Source: Stachybotrys elegans (lineage: Eukaryota; Ascomycota; Sordariomycetes; Hypocreales; Stachybotryaceae). Taken from it: DNA of 64,000 nt. Of the stretch, positions 1 through 12,129 are shown one piece after another. The translations under genes were made by a program, and so were the position numbers. Position 1 is the first letter of the stretch. Each line of letters opens with the position of its first letter. Where the stretch lies: assembly GCA_020746835.1 (NCBI GenBank), contig JAGPNK010000015.1, positions 1-64,000 on the forward strand. Direction: 5' to 3'. The notes beneath the pieces were generated by a model that saw nothing but the letters and a program-made list of their open reading frames with translations, had not been told where the DNA came from and did not search any database.

Positions 1-30
1 TTTGATGGTATAGGAGGTTGGGAGAGAACT

Positions 31-412
31 AAAGGAAGAATGTTTTGTTTCGAAAAGGCATGTGGAGCAGACTTAGTTGTCTCAGATTCAACGCACAGGC
101 CTTGTGGCTCTTTGATTGTGGCCTGTGAATGTTTTGTTTCAATAGAGGCTTAAAAGAATCAGGGCGCTGGGTCGGCCGAGTTCTTTCCTCTTTAGGAAGT
201 CTGGGAGAGGGCGCGGAAGGAAGATCCTTTCAGTCCCTTCGTTCCTTCAAGGCAAATCTTGTGGCTATTCGGCTGTGACCTGGGACTTGCGGCTTTTTAT
301 CATGGCTCTTTTGCTTCGATCGTGGCTTAGAAGGTAAGAGCCTTAGGTTGCCTAGGCATTAGAGAGCGGGAGGCGTAGGGAAGAACCTTTCGTCTTTCGG
401 TTCCTCAGGGCA
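31..412. repeat. Dispersed short repeat, left cluster
   Basis: The first 600 bases hold no convincing gene. Three diverged copies of one motif occur at about 31-60, 196-252 and 361-412. The core reads like GAAGGAAGAACCTTTCGTTC followed by CTCAAGGCA, and is usually preceded by GAGGGCGCG. Stretches containing GTGGCTCTTT lie between copies. The same motif recurs on the other side of the HET-ankyrin gene (3926-4211) and once at 14425-14473. The element type is not known; it does not encode a recognisable protein. Confidence 0.55.
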
Positions 413-688
413 TTTATGAAGACCTAGATCGTCTTAGAGCGGTAGATTAATTAAGAGTCAACGCTTCAGGCTCAAGCTCACTTGCAAAGCTACGAGCTAC
501 AAGGGGACTGAGTTAGATTGCTTCGTCTCGAGTGTCTCGGTTGGGGATCGCGTGGAGGTCTAGATATTTCTAATCGTGACATAACCCCGTGGCATTTCTA
601 ATCAATTATCTTGGATTCTCCGCCACGCGTCAGAGGTATAAAAGGAACAATTATATACAGGTGGTGGGCGGGGAGGTGGTCAAGCAGA

Positions 689-3405
689 TTATGAAGATTG
701 AACACTATGCGATTGTAGCAACCGCGCGACAGCCTCATGCCCGCGCTCGACGGCCTGCAATAGCGGTGTCTGGCCGCCCCCATCCTTCGAGTTAATGTTG
801 GCACCCTTCTCGAGCAGCAGCCGCGCGATGCCCTCATGCCCGTGCACGGCGGCCCACGATAGCGGCGTCCGGCCGTCTTTATCCTTCGTTTCAACGTCGG
901 CGCCCTTCTCGAGCAGCAGCCGTGCAACAGCCTCATGCCCGCGCTCGACGGCCTTCAATAGCGGCGTCCGGCCGTCCCTATCCTTCGAGTTAATGTTGGC
1001 ACCCTTCTCGACTAGCAGCCGCGCAACAGCCTCATGCCCGCACTCGGCGGCCCACGATAGCGGCGTCCGGCCGTCTTCATCCGTCGACTCGACGTCGGCG
1101 CCCTTGGTCGAGTCGACGCCGTTGTCGAGCAACAGCCTCACGAAAGCCTCGTGGCCCACGCCGACGGCCCACGACAACGGCGTCTGGCCACCCTTATACT
1201 TTTCCTCGATGGCGGCGCCATTGTCTTCGATAAGTAGATCATCCATTATCCTCAGCACCTCTTCATTCGCTTCTCTCCAAGGGCCATGACTATTGTCCAC
1301 GCTTCTTAATGCTGTTCCATAAACCTCCACGGCTTGTCGGAGATTCTTTCCCGCCTCTTCATATCTTTCCAATCCATTTAGTAACAGTCCGAAATCCCAT
1401 AATCTAGTAGCTTCGCCTAGATAACCTTGGCACTTGCACTCTATCCTTGGACACCTGGGCATCTCTCGGCTGCTTATGAAGCATTCATAGCATCCTTCAT
1501 CTTGCGACTTGCCTTGAGACACATCCCAGTCCCAGACAAGCAGTATATCATTTGAAAACGTTGTGATCGATCTAAGTTGGAAATCATCTGTAAGGGGAAC
1601 TGCAATCATTATAATAGCCGAATAACCGTTGCATGGCCTGATGATTGAAGGCTTCGATGCTCCTTGTAGAAAACAGACGGCATCTCCTACCTGGATGGAT
1701 TTCGCTAAGGCCGGGTAGGTAAAGCGAGAGCTCTCTCCCCCTTTCGCATCGAAGGAGGTAGGCGCATTTTTCCAAGTAATGTTCACGCTCTGTCTGTCAT
1801 CCTGAGTAATGTTTGTTTTGACTGAGGATATTTTGCCTAGAACGCGGGCCTTGCCTCTAAGGACTGCCACCTCTTTATCGTCCCAAGTGTCCACAGATAT
1901 CTGATCAGAAAGGGAGAATTTGGCAAGTTTCTGGAAGACTTCTCTCCATGGAGTGTCGTAGTTGGCCGATAGCCCTGCCGCGCTGGGATCATCCAAGCTC
2001 ATGCCAAGTAAGGCATAAACCTTGTCGCGGCGGTCGGCAGCCTCACGGGTGTGGTACATATCCATCAGCTCACCCAGAGGGCGTATCCCTAGAGAAAACC
2101 TGCCTGACCGACTAGTTCCGTATCTTTTGTGTCTAGGCCGGAAGACTGCGCCTCTGATGAGGTAGACTACTGGGCGGATTAGACTCTGCAGGTCCGGGTA
2201 CGTTTCATATGACAGCTTTAATGCGCTTAGGCCGGAGCAGAATGCATATCCGTCGATTTCTGTGGGACCACACTTAATCAGGATATGTCGAGCTGCGGCA
2301 ACCTCCTGAAGGACCTAAATCGATATTATCAATAACTTTTGCCAAAATTACTTAACGTTTGTACGCTTACCCAGATGCGCTGAAACCATGGCCGCTTAAG
2401 CAGCGTGAGGATCGATTGCTGGTTCGGTTTGTGGATCGCGGAATTCGTGTACTGTTCTTCGGCAGCCTTGCGTATTACTTCGAGCGCTTGAGCGCTATCG
2501 CCTGCCGCCTCTCCAAGCCAAACAATTACGCGACTTGCTTTGGCATAGATCTTCGCCATAGACTGAACCTGCTGTCCCTTTTCGTCGTTGTCTTCTTGGT
2601 TGATACAAATAGCATCTATCCATATGATTCGTTCCATAAATCGATCTCGAAGGTGTGACAGTGCCGTGTGAAGGTTTGCCGTAATAAGTAAGCGGAAGTT
2701 GTTTCTAACAAGAGGACAAGAACGTCGATCGAATTCCCGCTTCATTTTGGCAATGGGATAATTATCACTTTTGTCACCCGACTGTATATAGATAGGTTGG
2801 CGGTTGTTCTCAGAGCCCCATACGTACGATAAGGCCTCGTAGAGGTATGTCCCTTCGCCTTGTTCCTGCAGAGGGTACTCGAAGAGTTGGCACTGTATGG
2901 AGGCCTTTTTGTCTTTGTGCGGCATTAGGCGAAGCAAGCGAATACTGCCTTGTTCGGACAAAGGAGAATAGCAGTACTTATTCTGAAGATTATTGTCCGA
3001 TGAAAGCTTCGCTTCGTGTGCTTCGGCTGAAGCAGTTTCGCCATCCCCAGGGCTGTTGGAGGCTAGGTTGCTGAATTCGTTGGGGGTAAAGGTGGAGTCA
3101 TCTGTCCTGACTAGTTCTGAAGTTTGGTAGATGGTGGCTGGGATAGAGGATAATGAAGGGGGGTATTCAGCGGTCAGCTTAGCCTGATCAGCAGTCCTTG
3201 AGGCTGCCCCGTTGGACTCGGACTCAGACTCCAATCGCACAGAAGCGGGCGTAGGACGGCTTGTTTGGTGTCTACAATTCTCAGCAGGGGGATTCTCCTT
3301 AAACTTCCCCAGATCGGATTCCTTGTCCGCAGAGTTGTGATGGACTTTCGGCTCGCCGGACGTGGGGTCTTTGTCCTCACCATTCCGGATACTTCTCTTC
3401 GACAT
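689..3405 (-). CDS. HET-domain protein with C-terminal ankyrin repeats (heterokaryon-incompatibility type)
   Basis: Two exons (3405-2371 and 2314-689) joined over a 56-bp GTAAGC...TTTAG intron give 886 residues. The intron sits inside the conserved PWFQRIW|VLQEVA stretch, which supports the join. The N-terminal ~180 residues are charged and low in complexity. The HET domain follows (about residues 185-345), with YEALSYVWG, IIWIDAICINQED and RVIVWLGEA. The C-terminus carries about five ankyrin repeats of 33 residues (TPLSWAAECGHEAVARLL type), very similar to one another. HET proteins of this kind trigger cell death after fusion of unlike hyphae, and the repeats are expected to sense a partner. 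The start is the ATG of MSKRSIRN. Repeats of one family flank both sides of the gene. No frame break was seen. Confidence 0.85.
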
Positions 3406-3925
3406 TTCGTAACTTTCCGACGAGGTCTATCGATGGATTCGATCCAGCGTTGGGCTGCTTTCGTTTAGAGGACGCTAGTGGTTGGGACGAGAAGGATGTT
3501 AAGGGGGAGGACTGTTTCGAACAGATTCTCTGCGGTCACAAACTAAAGTCTAGATTCTGACCCACGTTGCCTTGTTAATACACGCATGATGGAGAAAGGC
3601 AGTCAGGGGTACTTACAATCAAGCTTTCATGAATAAGGAGGTAAAGAGAGAATGTAATGAGGCCCAAAACACTGCCTGGATTCAGCCTTGAGAAGCTGGC
3701 TCTGGCGGGGTAGCTGCCTAATTGAAGCCTCAGCCGCACCAGCCATGTCTCAGTTCCACGGCTTGATTGGCCGCAGAAGTCACGAATAGCAGGGTCCAAC
3801 GGAAGCGACACCGCGGAGAGGGATTTAGCCCCTCCTTGTGGCACCAGCCGGAGTGCAGCAACGCGGGCCCAGTTGGCTGTTCGATTACGGCTTTCGATGT
3901 AGCAGTGATGGAGTATCGGTGATTA

Positions 3926-4211
3926 AGAGGGCGCGGAAAAGAAGACTTTCGTTCCTCCAGGCTTAAGACTTTAGAGCTATACAGGTAAGAGAGAAGAGGT
4001 CTCGACTCAAAGTCTGGGCTGTGGCTCTTTAGATGTGGCTGGACCGTGGCGCAAATCGTGTGGCGCAGGTGGCGGTGTTCCACGGCGGTGCGTTATTTTC
4101 GAGGGCCGAAAGGAAGATCCTTTCGTCTCTTCGTTCCTCAAGGCATGGTTCGAGCTTTTTTCGCTGCAGAGAAGGATGCGGAAGAAAGAACCTTTCGTTC
4201 CTCAAGGCATT
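3926..4211. repeat. Dispersed short repeat, right cluster
   Basis: Three more copies of the motif seen at 31-412 lie at about 3926-3964, 4098-4146 and 4168-4211, again with GTGGCTCTTT nearby (about 4021). The copies at 4098 and 4168 are the closest to one another. Several short overlapping open frames on both strands here are built from the repeat and do not resemble genes. The 3406-4375 interval otherwise shows nothing recognisable. Confidence 0.55.
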
Positions 4212-4375
4212 GCTTCTTCCTGATCTTAGTAGCATTACACCTTCCTCAATTCCGATTTTCATCCGAAATTTACCCCTTATCGGAGTATCAGCAAATCCCA
4301 CTTTATCCCCGCACTTGCCGGTGATCACTGATCACTGACTTCACTCTAGTGCCGCCGCTATCCCTAAGGTCCATA

Positions 4376-4833
4376 ATGGCGTACTGTTCGCATTGCCAAA
4401 GACCCTTCCCGAACGCTAAGGCTTGGGAGCAACACATCTCCAACTCCTCTCGGCACCATATCTGTTATAATTGCAATCACCATCCTGATTTTTATAACGA
4501 GGATGAACTTGATGAGCATCTGGAGACAGAGCACCATATTTGCGTTCCATGTGATCGCACCTTTGACGACTCATACCAGCTTATCCGGCATGATGAAGCG
4601 GTGCATTACATATGCAGGTTATGCAGAAAGCACTGTGAATCCAGGTCCAACTTAAAGAACGTCAGCTTCGTATTATGTTATTAGCTACTGAAGCCCGCTG
4701 ATTTGTCAAGCATCATCCCCATGCTGCAAAGAAAGTTGAATGTTTTGGATGTAACCAAATATTCGTCACGTACTCTGCAATGGTGCTTCCAGTGCAGACA
4801 CAGCCACAAAGTGTGGCGGATGTGGCTGTATGA
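4376..4833 (+). CDS. Small C2H2 zinc-finger protein, probably truncated
   Basis: Exons 4376-4660 and 4711-4833 join over a 50-bp intron (GTCAGC...TCAAG) to give 135 residues. I chose the ATG of MAYCSHCQRPF because homologous fungal proteins begin directly with the first finger. Finger-like units follow: CSHCQRPF...H, CYNC...H, CVPCDRTF...H, CRLCRKHC, then after the intron VECFGCNQIFVTYSAM. This last unit is a hallmark of a common fungal C2H2 family of unknown function. Family members normally continue with further fingers. Here the frame stops about 15 residues after VTYSAM, at VADVAV, so the C-terminal half is missing. It may be a pseudogene. Confidence 0.6.
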
Positions 4834-5076
4834 GCTAATCCGTTTATGACGCCATTGTCGCTGTGTGGCTCTTGTCGCAAAACAGAACAGCACTTATTGG
4901 TTGTAGGCAGGGCAGCCAAAAGCGGCGCGCCGGCCCACACATCCGGAGCTTCAGCCTGGTGTTTGTGTATGACTCGCTATGTGTCCTGTGGGATGGTTGG
5001 CCACGAATAAGCAGCACAAGTCCAGAAATGGAGATCTTTGGGATGACACGAAAAATTGTGGAGCTAGCTCATTGTG

Positions 5077-5160
5077 CAGGGTTAAAGTTTAGCGTCCACC
5101 GATCTAAATTTTGACTCTTTCAAAAGGGTCCATTTTTGGCCCCGTGTGGCGCGGGCACTG
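5077..5160 (+). repeat. MITE-like repeat, copy 1
   Basis: Begins CAGGGTTAAAGTTTAGCGTC and ends GCGGGCACTG followed by TA. It shares the core AGGGTCCATTTTTGGCCCC with copies at 16846-16935 (same orientation) and 22507-22596 (inverted). Short length, CAG/CTG ends and TA on one side fit a non-coding relative of a Tc1/mariner-type DNA transposon, but no transposase was linked to it. Confidence 0.5.
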
Positions 5161-6011
5161 TAGTACCAAGTTGATGCCTCAGACATGAACATTGGCCAAC
5201 CATCCACGAGTGGACAGGCAGCCACTTCTGTCTCCTACAACTTAAGCCTCAGAATTGGCTCAAAAGAGTGCTTTGTCCCCCAATGGCCCACGACTAACCC
5301 CGAGGAGCGCGAGAAGGTTTGTGCTCTGCTCCTGGATAATGTCTAGATCAAGACGTCGCCCAAACGATCCCTTGTACCGAACGCAGCGTCCGCAGAATTC
5401 GAGCGACCGTAAAACGATATGGAACTACGACAGCACCATCGAACCGTACCGGCCCCGACCCAAAAATAACTCCCCTGCCTTGACTGATTTCAATGACTAG
5501 TCGATCAGAGCAAATGCGACAACTTGGGCCCCAGTTGTTATCGAGACATTTCCGCCTTCGACATATGGATCAGGGTCTAGCACGTAGCCTTCCGACAGCT
5601 GAGCCCCATATGAGCCGTCATCCACGGCATTCAGTACAGTTCGCGGGGGCAGAGGTTCGAGTGGTTGAGGTGTACAAATCGGATACCGCTTGTCCATAAA
5701 TGCCGCGAGAAAGGACCGCCCCCAAGTGGATGGAGCGCGCGTTCCACACCTCGGACGGCAGCGGCTGACAGCTCACAGCGTATCGCTTCGTTTGTCTATT
5801 GCCGGATGACCGGGAATCCTTTGTCCTCTCCTGGGTGGTGATACGACGCTGTCAGGAGGCAGGTCATTACCCTTATATGTCTTCGTATCCCAGCCGAATC
5901 CTCATCCAGGGAAGGGCTCTGCAAGGCTCCAGTCACCTAGAGCCAACCGATCAAGCTCACTTTTTTTTTTCTTTCTCAAAGAGCTGCTTCTGTCAGGCAT
6001 CGGCCAGGTGG

Positions 6012-6142
6012 GTGCGATGATGTGACTTCATGGTGAACGTTGTGTTGACGTGGCTGGGCAGGTTGTGCCGCAGGATTCGGCGATTCTGCCTGGGTATATT
6101 CAGATTGGAATGTAACCACATGGACATGACCAAATTCGCCAG
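6012..6142 (+). repeat. Dispersed ~130-bp repeat, copy 1
   Basis: From GTGCGATGATGTGACTTCAT to CCAAATTCGCCAG. A near-identical copy in the same orientation lies at 38727-38856, with only about ten differences by eye. No coding potential is shared between the copies. The element class is unknown. Confidence 0.6.
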
Positions 6143-6311
6143 CGTGGATGGCCCCGGGTTTCAGGCAGTTTGTGGAGTTTCGTCGGTGGATTAAGCAGCT
6201 TGGCAAGGCTGCAACACCAGGCGCGAATCTACTCCCTGGATCTGGCAGCGCATCCAAGGACGGTTAGCGCAGACCAGGCGATTCGGGTAGGCTAGATAGA
6301 CCTTAGAGCGA

Positions 6312-6409
6312 TGGTGGAAGGGGAGGGAGAACCAGACCTAGGTGTAGGGGCAGCAGAGAACACAGGGTGGATGGGACTATTCTGCAAATGCTATCTTGGA
6401 CAGTAACAA
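6312..6409 (+). repeat. Direct repeat flanking the NACHT-WD40 gene, left copy
   Basis: Reads TGGTGGAAGGGGAGGGAGAA and ends in CTTGGACAGTAACAAT. The right copy at 12021-12092 is the same sequence without an internal ~30-bp piece that lies between two GAGAAC words, as if lost by slippage. The pair brackets the NLR gene at 6948-11871. Confidence 0.6.
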
Positions 6410-6947
6410 TATCGCTTTCAAGTTCAGACCGCTGAATCTTTGATAAGTGGCGTGCCATTTTCGGACGCTGAATGAATGGGTGACGACGTGGCAGTTGGGG
6501 AGCATTGACCCAGGCAGCCTTAACGGCGCGGGAGGGCGGTAAAACATTAATCCGGAACACTACCGCTCTTTTGCCGTTTTCCAAACGCCCTCCGTTTAGT
6601 ACTAGGACTCCGACCTGCACCGACGGCCGTTCGAGCTGCGCGACCTATCGTATCGATAGCTTTTACCTACCTCAGATGGCTGTTTCCTAGCCTTGTTCAA
6701 CTATCACATTTCGATTTTTAGAAAAGGGCACCTAGACAGAGCTTGCAGGCGTTGAGTCGTAGCCATGGTTTCGTCACGCATGCACGCGGATCAGTCCTCG
6801 CTGTACGATTGGTCCAATAGTTGCCAGCCTGCATGACCACAGCCTCGTTAACCCCTCATCTTGAGGTATTATCAGTCTTACAGAAAACAATGTCAATGTT
6901 TACGTTGATCTTATTTTGCTATTGCTAACAATAACCCTGTGTACGTC

Positions 6948-9900
6948 ATGGGAATCTCGAAATTCTTCCAACGCTCGAAGGGCTCCCATTATGGGAGCAG
7001 CAACGCAGACAAGCAAGGCACCCGTGACAACCGATCCGGCCCGACACCCACGCGACTCACAGAAGCCAGCTCTTCGGTAGTCGCTGTATCCCGAAACTCG
7101 CCATCTCTCCCGGCGCAAACCTCGCCCCCTACTTCAAGGCTACTTCGAGCTACAGAATCGCCAGTTCCTGCAACACCCGGAACTTCGAGCCCAACAGTGC
7201 GTCCCACCACGCCGCTCTCACAGATAACACCACTATCAGAAGACGTACCTTCACTTTGGAATCGTGCTTATGAGGCTCTGCGTGATGAGGATCCTCAGCT
7301 AGTGGATCGATACGAGAAACTCCTCTCGAGAGAACTGGAGGAACATCGTAAGGTCTTCATCGCTATGGGTAACTTGCCAGCTAACACTTTCAATAGCCAA
7401 TAGTATAGTTGCACCACAAAATATGCAGCCGCGGGGCGATGACCTAGATTATACTAAGAATCGAATGGATTACAACTGTGACAAGCGCCAGAGTCAGCTC
7501 AAGACAATCACGGACCGAGGCCTGCACCGAGCGGACGAGAAGCAGATAAAATACACTCTCTTTGGCCATGGCTTTGTTCTAAAGGAACAGGTCGCGCAAG
7601 CTGCTCAATTCATCCAGGCTATGAAAAACCTTGTCGACGAGGCTATCAAGGTGTCACCAGAGGCATCTCTCGCCTGGGCTGGCGTCTGTGTTCTGCTCCC
7701 ACTGTTGACGAACCCAAGCGCAGCAGAAGAAGCAAACCGCGATGGCTTGTCGTACGTCACTTTTCGTATACGATACTATATCGAACTCGAACGTCTTCTT
7801 TGGCCAGAAAACCTCGTCGAGCCAGGGCTTAAGGTGGAGTTCGATGGCCATATCGTTGACCTCTACCAGCGCATCCTTGAGTTCCAGTTCAAGACTGTAT
7901 TACGATTCTATCGGAGGTGGATTGCTACGGCCAGTCGAGATGTGATCCGCTATGATGATTGGAATGGAATACTCTCCAAGATTAAGGAACAGGAGCAGAT
8001 CGTCCGGGAAGAATCAAGCACTCTGAACACGATTGCTTCGCAAAAAACACTGGAAGGCATCAATGTGGCGGCATGTCAACAATATAACGCTATACAATCG
8101 CTACTATCGATCGCGAAGGATCACCTGAATGTTTCGATAGAACACCGAGATATTTCGGCCGAGCAACTTGCAGAGCTTAAACTTCAGAGGTTAGTCACAA
8201 TTCGCTCAGTTGCAGATATATACTAAGAGTTATCAGCCAAATACTCGACAGTCGCCCCCTGGACCTTCCTATTGTCCATGAAGCGCGTTACGATGGTCTT
8301 GACATCAATGACAGCCCGAGATGCGAGAACGGCACTCGAATTCATATCCAGGAAAGAATTCGACATTGGGTAGACAATGATTCAGATGAACCCTTCTTCT
8401 GGCTCGTTGGCCCAGCAGGGACTGGCAAATCTACCATTGCGCGGTCTTGACAGAGATGCAGTGGAGAAGAAGGGCCTTGAAGTCCAGTTCGAACAACTCC
8501 TTTGGCATCCCCTGGCAGATCTATTCCTCGGTCCCAACCGACAGACTATGGTTATCATCATTGACGCCTTGGACGAGTGCGAGCGCCCCGATCACTTAAG
8601 GCAGTTTCTAGCCCTACTTTCCAGGCTAGGCAGCATCAACACGTTGTGCTTGCGGGTGTTGGTCACAAGTAGGTTTACCTCTGCTGTGACGGCTGCCCTG
8701 GATGGTCTTCGTTATCAAAATCTGGATCTCGAGACAGAGCACCCCGACGAAACACGAACTGACGTTGCCACCTTTCTCAAACAAAGATTCGCTAGTATCA
8801 GGAATAGATGGGGGATCCTGAACACTTGGCCGGACCAAGAACAACTAGATCGTCTGATCTATCTGTCAACAACGCCTTCGCCTCTATTCATTTATGCAGC
8901 AACTTTATGTCGCTTCATCGATGATCCAGATGAACGGGATGATCCAGTCGACCAATTAGAACTCTGGCTTCGTCAATGCGACGACAACACTCCCCAGCTA
9001 GAACAGATCTACCTACCTATTCTACACTATGTCGTGTTCGGCAGTTATAATATTCACGAGAAACCAAAGCCGCTAGAGGAAAACCTCAGAAAGGAACTAT
9101 TCGACGTCTTAGGAGCTGTCGTACTAGTCGCCACTCCCTTATCCTATAAAGCCATTGCGGCCTTGCTTGGCATACCTACACGTCGAGTCATTTTGCGGTT
9201 GCGTCATCTACATGTCGTCCTTAGAGTCCCGCGCGATCCTGAAACGCCTATAGAGCTCCTGCATAAGTCATTCAGCGACTTCCTGCTTAGTCCTAGGAGC
9301 TCTAGCGACTATGGAGTAAACGCAACACAAACACACGCTATGCTAGCGGCAAAATGCATTCAGCGTATGAAAGAGGGACTCAGGCGAGATATCTGTGACA
9401 TCGGGAAGCCGGACATGCTCCGAGATAACATCGACAAGCAAGTGATTGATAAACATATCCCTGCTGATCTCCAGTATGCATGCCTCTACTGGGTTTACCA
9501 TTTACAGCAGAGTGAAGGGTCTCTAGGAGGTGAGGTTCCCCCGTTCCTCTACGCGCACCTTCTTCATTGGTTAGAAACTTTGGTACTGCTGGGTAAGCTC
9601 TCGGATGGTGGTGCTGCGATTGGGCAGCTCCTTAATATGTGCCAGGTCAGTGAAGGTGTTCTCGTGCTAGGCTTGAGCTAACCCTTCTCGTAGCTGTGCC
9701 CCAACGCACCTAGTGAGCTGAGTGACTTCATCAAAGATGCTAGGAAAGTTATTGCAAGTTTTGGATCTATGATCGAGAAGACACCTCTCCAGATCTATGG
9801 GGCGTTGATATTATTCTCTCCAGTTGCGAGCAAAGTGCGGCAACGGTTTTGGAACCAACGTCCAAGGGATCTTCGCATTCAGGGCGTAAAACCTGATTGG

Positions 9901-11871
9901 GATTCATACCGCCAGACACTTGAGGGCCACAACAACCCGGTTACCGCGGTAGTCTTCTCTCCAGACGGCCAGATAGTAGCATCAGCATCACACGACGAGA
10001 CAGTGCGACTCTGGGACGCAGCAACGGGCGCACACCGCCAGACACTTGAGGGCCATGACGACTGGGTTAAGGCAGTGGCCTTCTCGCCAGACGGCCATGT
10101 GATAGCATCAGCATCAGACGACAAGACAGTGCGACTATGGGATGCAGCAACGGGCGAACACCGCCAGACACTTGAAGGCCATAACAAGTGGGTTACTGCA
10201 GTCGCCTTCTCGCCAGACGGCCAGATAGTAGCGTCGGCATCAAATGACAGCACAGTGCGACTCTGGGACGCAGCAACGGGCGAACACCGCCAGACACTTG
10301 AGGGCCATGACAATTGGGTTAAGGCAGTGGCATTCTCGCCAGACGGCCAGATAGTAGCGTCAGCATCAGATGACGAGACAGTGCGACTCTGGGACGCAGT
10401 AACGGGCGCACACCGCCAGACACTTGAGGGCCATGACGATTGGGTTAACGCAGTGGCCTTCTCGCCAGACGGCCACGTGATAGCATCAGCATCAGATGAC
10501 AAGACAGTGCGACTCTGGGATACAGCAACGGGCGCACACCGCCAGACACTTGAGTGCCATGACAATTCAGTCAATGCGGTGGCCTTCTCGCCAGACGGCC
10601 ACGTGATAGCATCAGCATCAGATGACAAGACAGTGCGACTCTGGGACGCAGCAACGGGTGCGCACCTGCAGACACTTAAGGGCCACGACGATCCGATTAA
10701 CGCAGTAGCCTTCTCTCCTGACGGCCATGTGGTAGCATCAGCATCAGAGGACGAGACAGTACAGCTGTGGGATATAGTAACAGGCGCGCTCCGCCAGACA
10801 TTTAAGGGCCACAACGATTCAGTTAGAGCGATGGCCTTCTCGCCAGATTGCCAGATAGTAGCGTCGGCGTCAGTCGACAAGACAGTGCAGCTCTGGGACG
10901 CAGCAACGGGTGCGCACCGCCAGACACTTGAGGGCCACGACAACTTGGTTACCGCGGTAGTCTTCTCGCCAGACGGCCAGATAGTAGCATCAGCATCACA
11001 CGACAAGACAGTGCGACTCTGGGACGCAGCAACGGGCGCACACCGCCAGACACTTGAGGGCCACGAGGATTTGGTTACTGTAGTGGCCTTCTCGCCAGAC
11101 GGCTACGTAGTAGCATCAGCATCATACGACAAGACAGTGCGACTCTGGGACGCAGCAACAGGCGTGCACTGCCAGACACTTAATGGCCACAACAATATTA
11201 TTACAGCAGTAGCCTTCTCGCCAGATGGCCAAATAGTAGCATCAGGTTCATACGACAAGACACTGCGGCTCTGGGATAGAGCAACGGGCGCGCACTGCCA
11301 GACACTTGGAGGCCACATCGATGCAGTTGGAGCGATGGCCTTCTCGCCAGATTGCCAGATAGTAGCGTCGGCGTCAGTCGACAAGACAGTGCAGCTCTGG
11401 GACGCAGCAACGGGTGCGCACCGCCAGACACTTGAGGGCCACGACAACTTGGTTACCGCGGTAGTCTTCTCGCCAGACAGTCAGATAGTAGCATCAGCAT
11501 CACTCGACCAGAAAATACGGCTCTGGGACGCAGCAACAGGCGCACGCCTTCAGACACTCCCGTTAGGCTTTACGAAAAGTCTCGCTTTCGACCCATCATC
11601 CAGCATGCTACTGCTTACTGATTTTGGAGTTATAGACCTACTTACAAACTCTCTAGTAGGCGGGTCGCCTTCACATGAAGAAATTGTCTTATCCTCAGCT
11701 AGCTGCAGTCTTGGCCTTAGTCCTAACGGAATATGGATTATGAAAGGGGGTGAAAAGGTCCTATGGCTCCCTAATGAGTACAGACCAATATCATTAACCG
11801 TGAGAGGTTCAGTGATGTTTATTGGTTGTTCATCGGGGCGTGTCATTCATATTGTAGCTGCAATGATGTGA
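6948..11871 (+). pseudogene. NLR-type NACHT-WD40 gene with damaged nucleotide-binding domain
   Basis: Four exons can be read: 6948-7347, 7397-8189, 8237-9645 and 9694-11871. Intron borders are GTAAGG...CTAAC...AATAG, GTTAGT...ATCAG and GTCAGT...CGTAG. The start is the ATG of MGISKFFQ. Residues 1-105 are Ser/Thr/Pro-rich. A NACHT_N-like region follows (QFIQAMKNLVDEA, SLAWAGVCVLLPLL), then a Walker A (WLVGPAGTGKST). After STIARS the frame hits TGA at 8448-8450. The protein resumes one frame over with RDAVEKKGLEVQFEQL and Walker B (MVIIIDALDECE). Compared with the intact NACHT at 17-22 kb, about 50 residues between the two motifs are gone. The C-terminus has 13 WD40 units of 42 residues, nearly identical. 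These proteins act as intracellular sensors in fungi; this copy should not make a full NACHT. Confidence 0.75.
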
Positions 11872-12020
11872 TGCTGGCAGCATCGCTCGATCACAACTAG
11901 CGAGATTCCTCGTCACGTTCCTTATATCTCTACATAGCGTGCTATAAGAAGGGTTTGGGAGAGTGAAATCTGTTTATCTTTGATGCTCGGACTTCAGTGT
12001 ATTGCAGGCTGGCTCATTAC

Positions 12021-12092
12021 TGGTGGAAGGGGAGGGAGAACACAGGGTGGATGGGGACCATTCTACAAATCCTACCTTGGACAGTTACACAA
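12021..12092 (+). repeat. Direct repeat flanking the NACHT-WD40 gene, right copy
   Basis: Matches 6312-6409 apart from a ~30-bp internal deletion between GAGAAC words. It lies 150 bp after the NLR stop codon, between that gene and the DUF3435 relic. The interval 11872-12129 shows nothing else. Confidence 0.6.
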
Positions 12093-12129
12093 TAATAACC
12101 CGTTGCTGTAATCTAACACCATCTATCTG

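Larger units (their letters stand above)
4834..6947. other. Intergenic stretch with repeats
   Basis: No gene is recognised. The stretch holds one copy of an 84-90 bp CAGT-ended repeat (5077-5160), one copy of a ~130-bp repeat (6012-6142) also present at 38.7 kb, and one copy of a ~70-100 bp repeat (6312-6409) that reappears just after the next NLR gene. A run of ten T at about 5962 is unremarkable. The small open frames are overlapping on both strands and look random. Confidence 0.5.

Noticed and set aside
8440..8470. Intron explaining the frame change in the first NLR
   Set aside because: No GT...AG pair of workable length exists around the switch, and the missing residues are absent from the DNA, so splicing cannot restore them.
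9879..11447. Long minus-strand open frames opposite the WD40 array (375 and 114 aa)
   Set aside because: They are mirror translations of the 126-bp repeat unit, with no start context, family match or introns.
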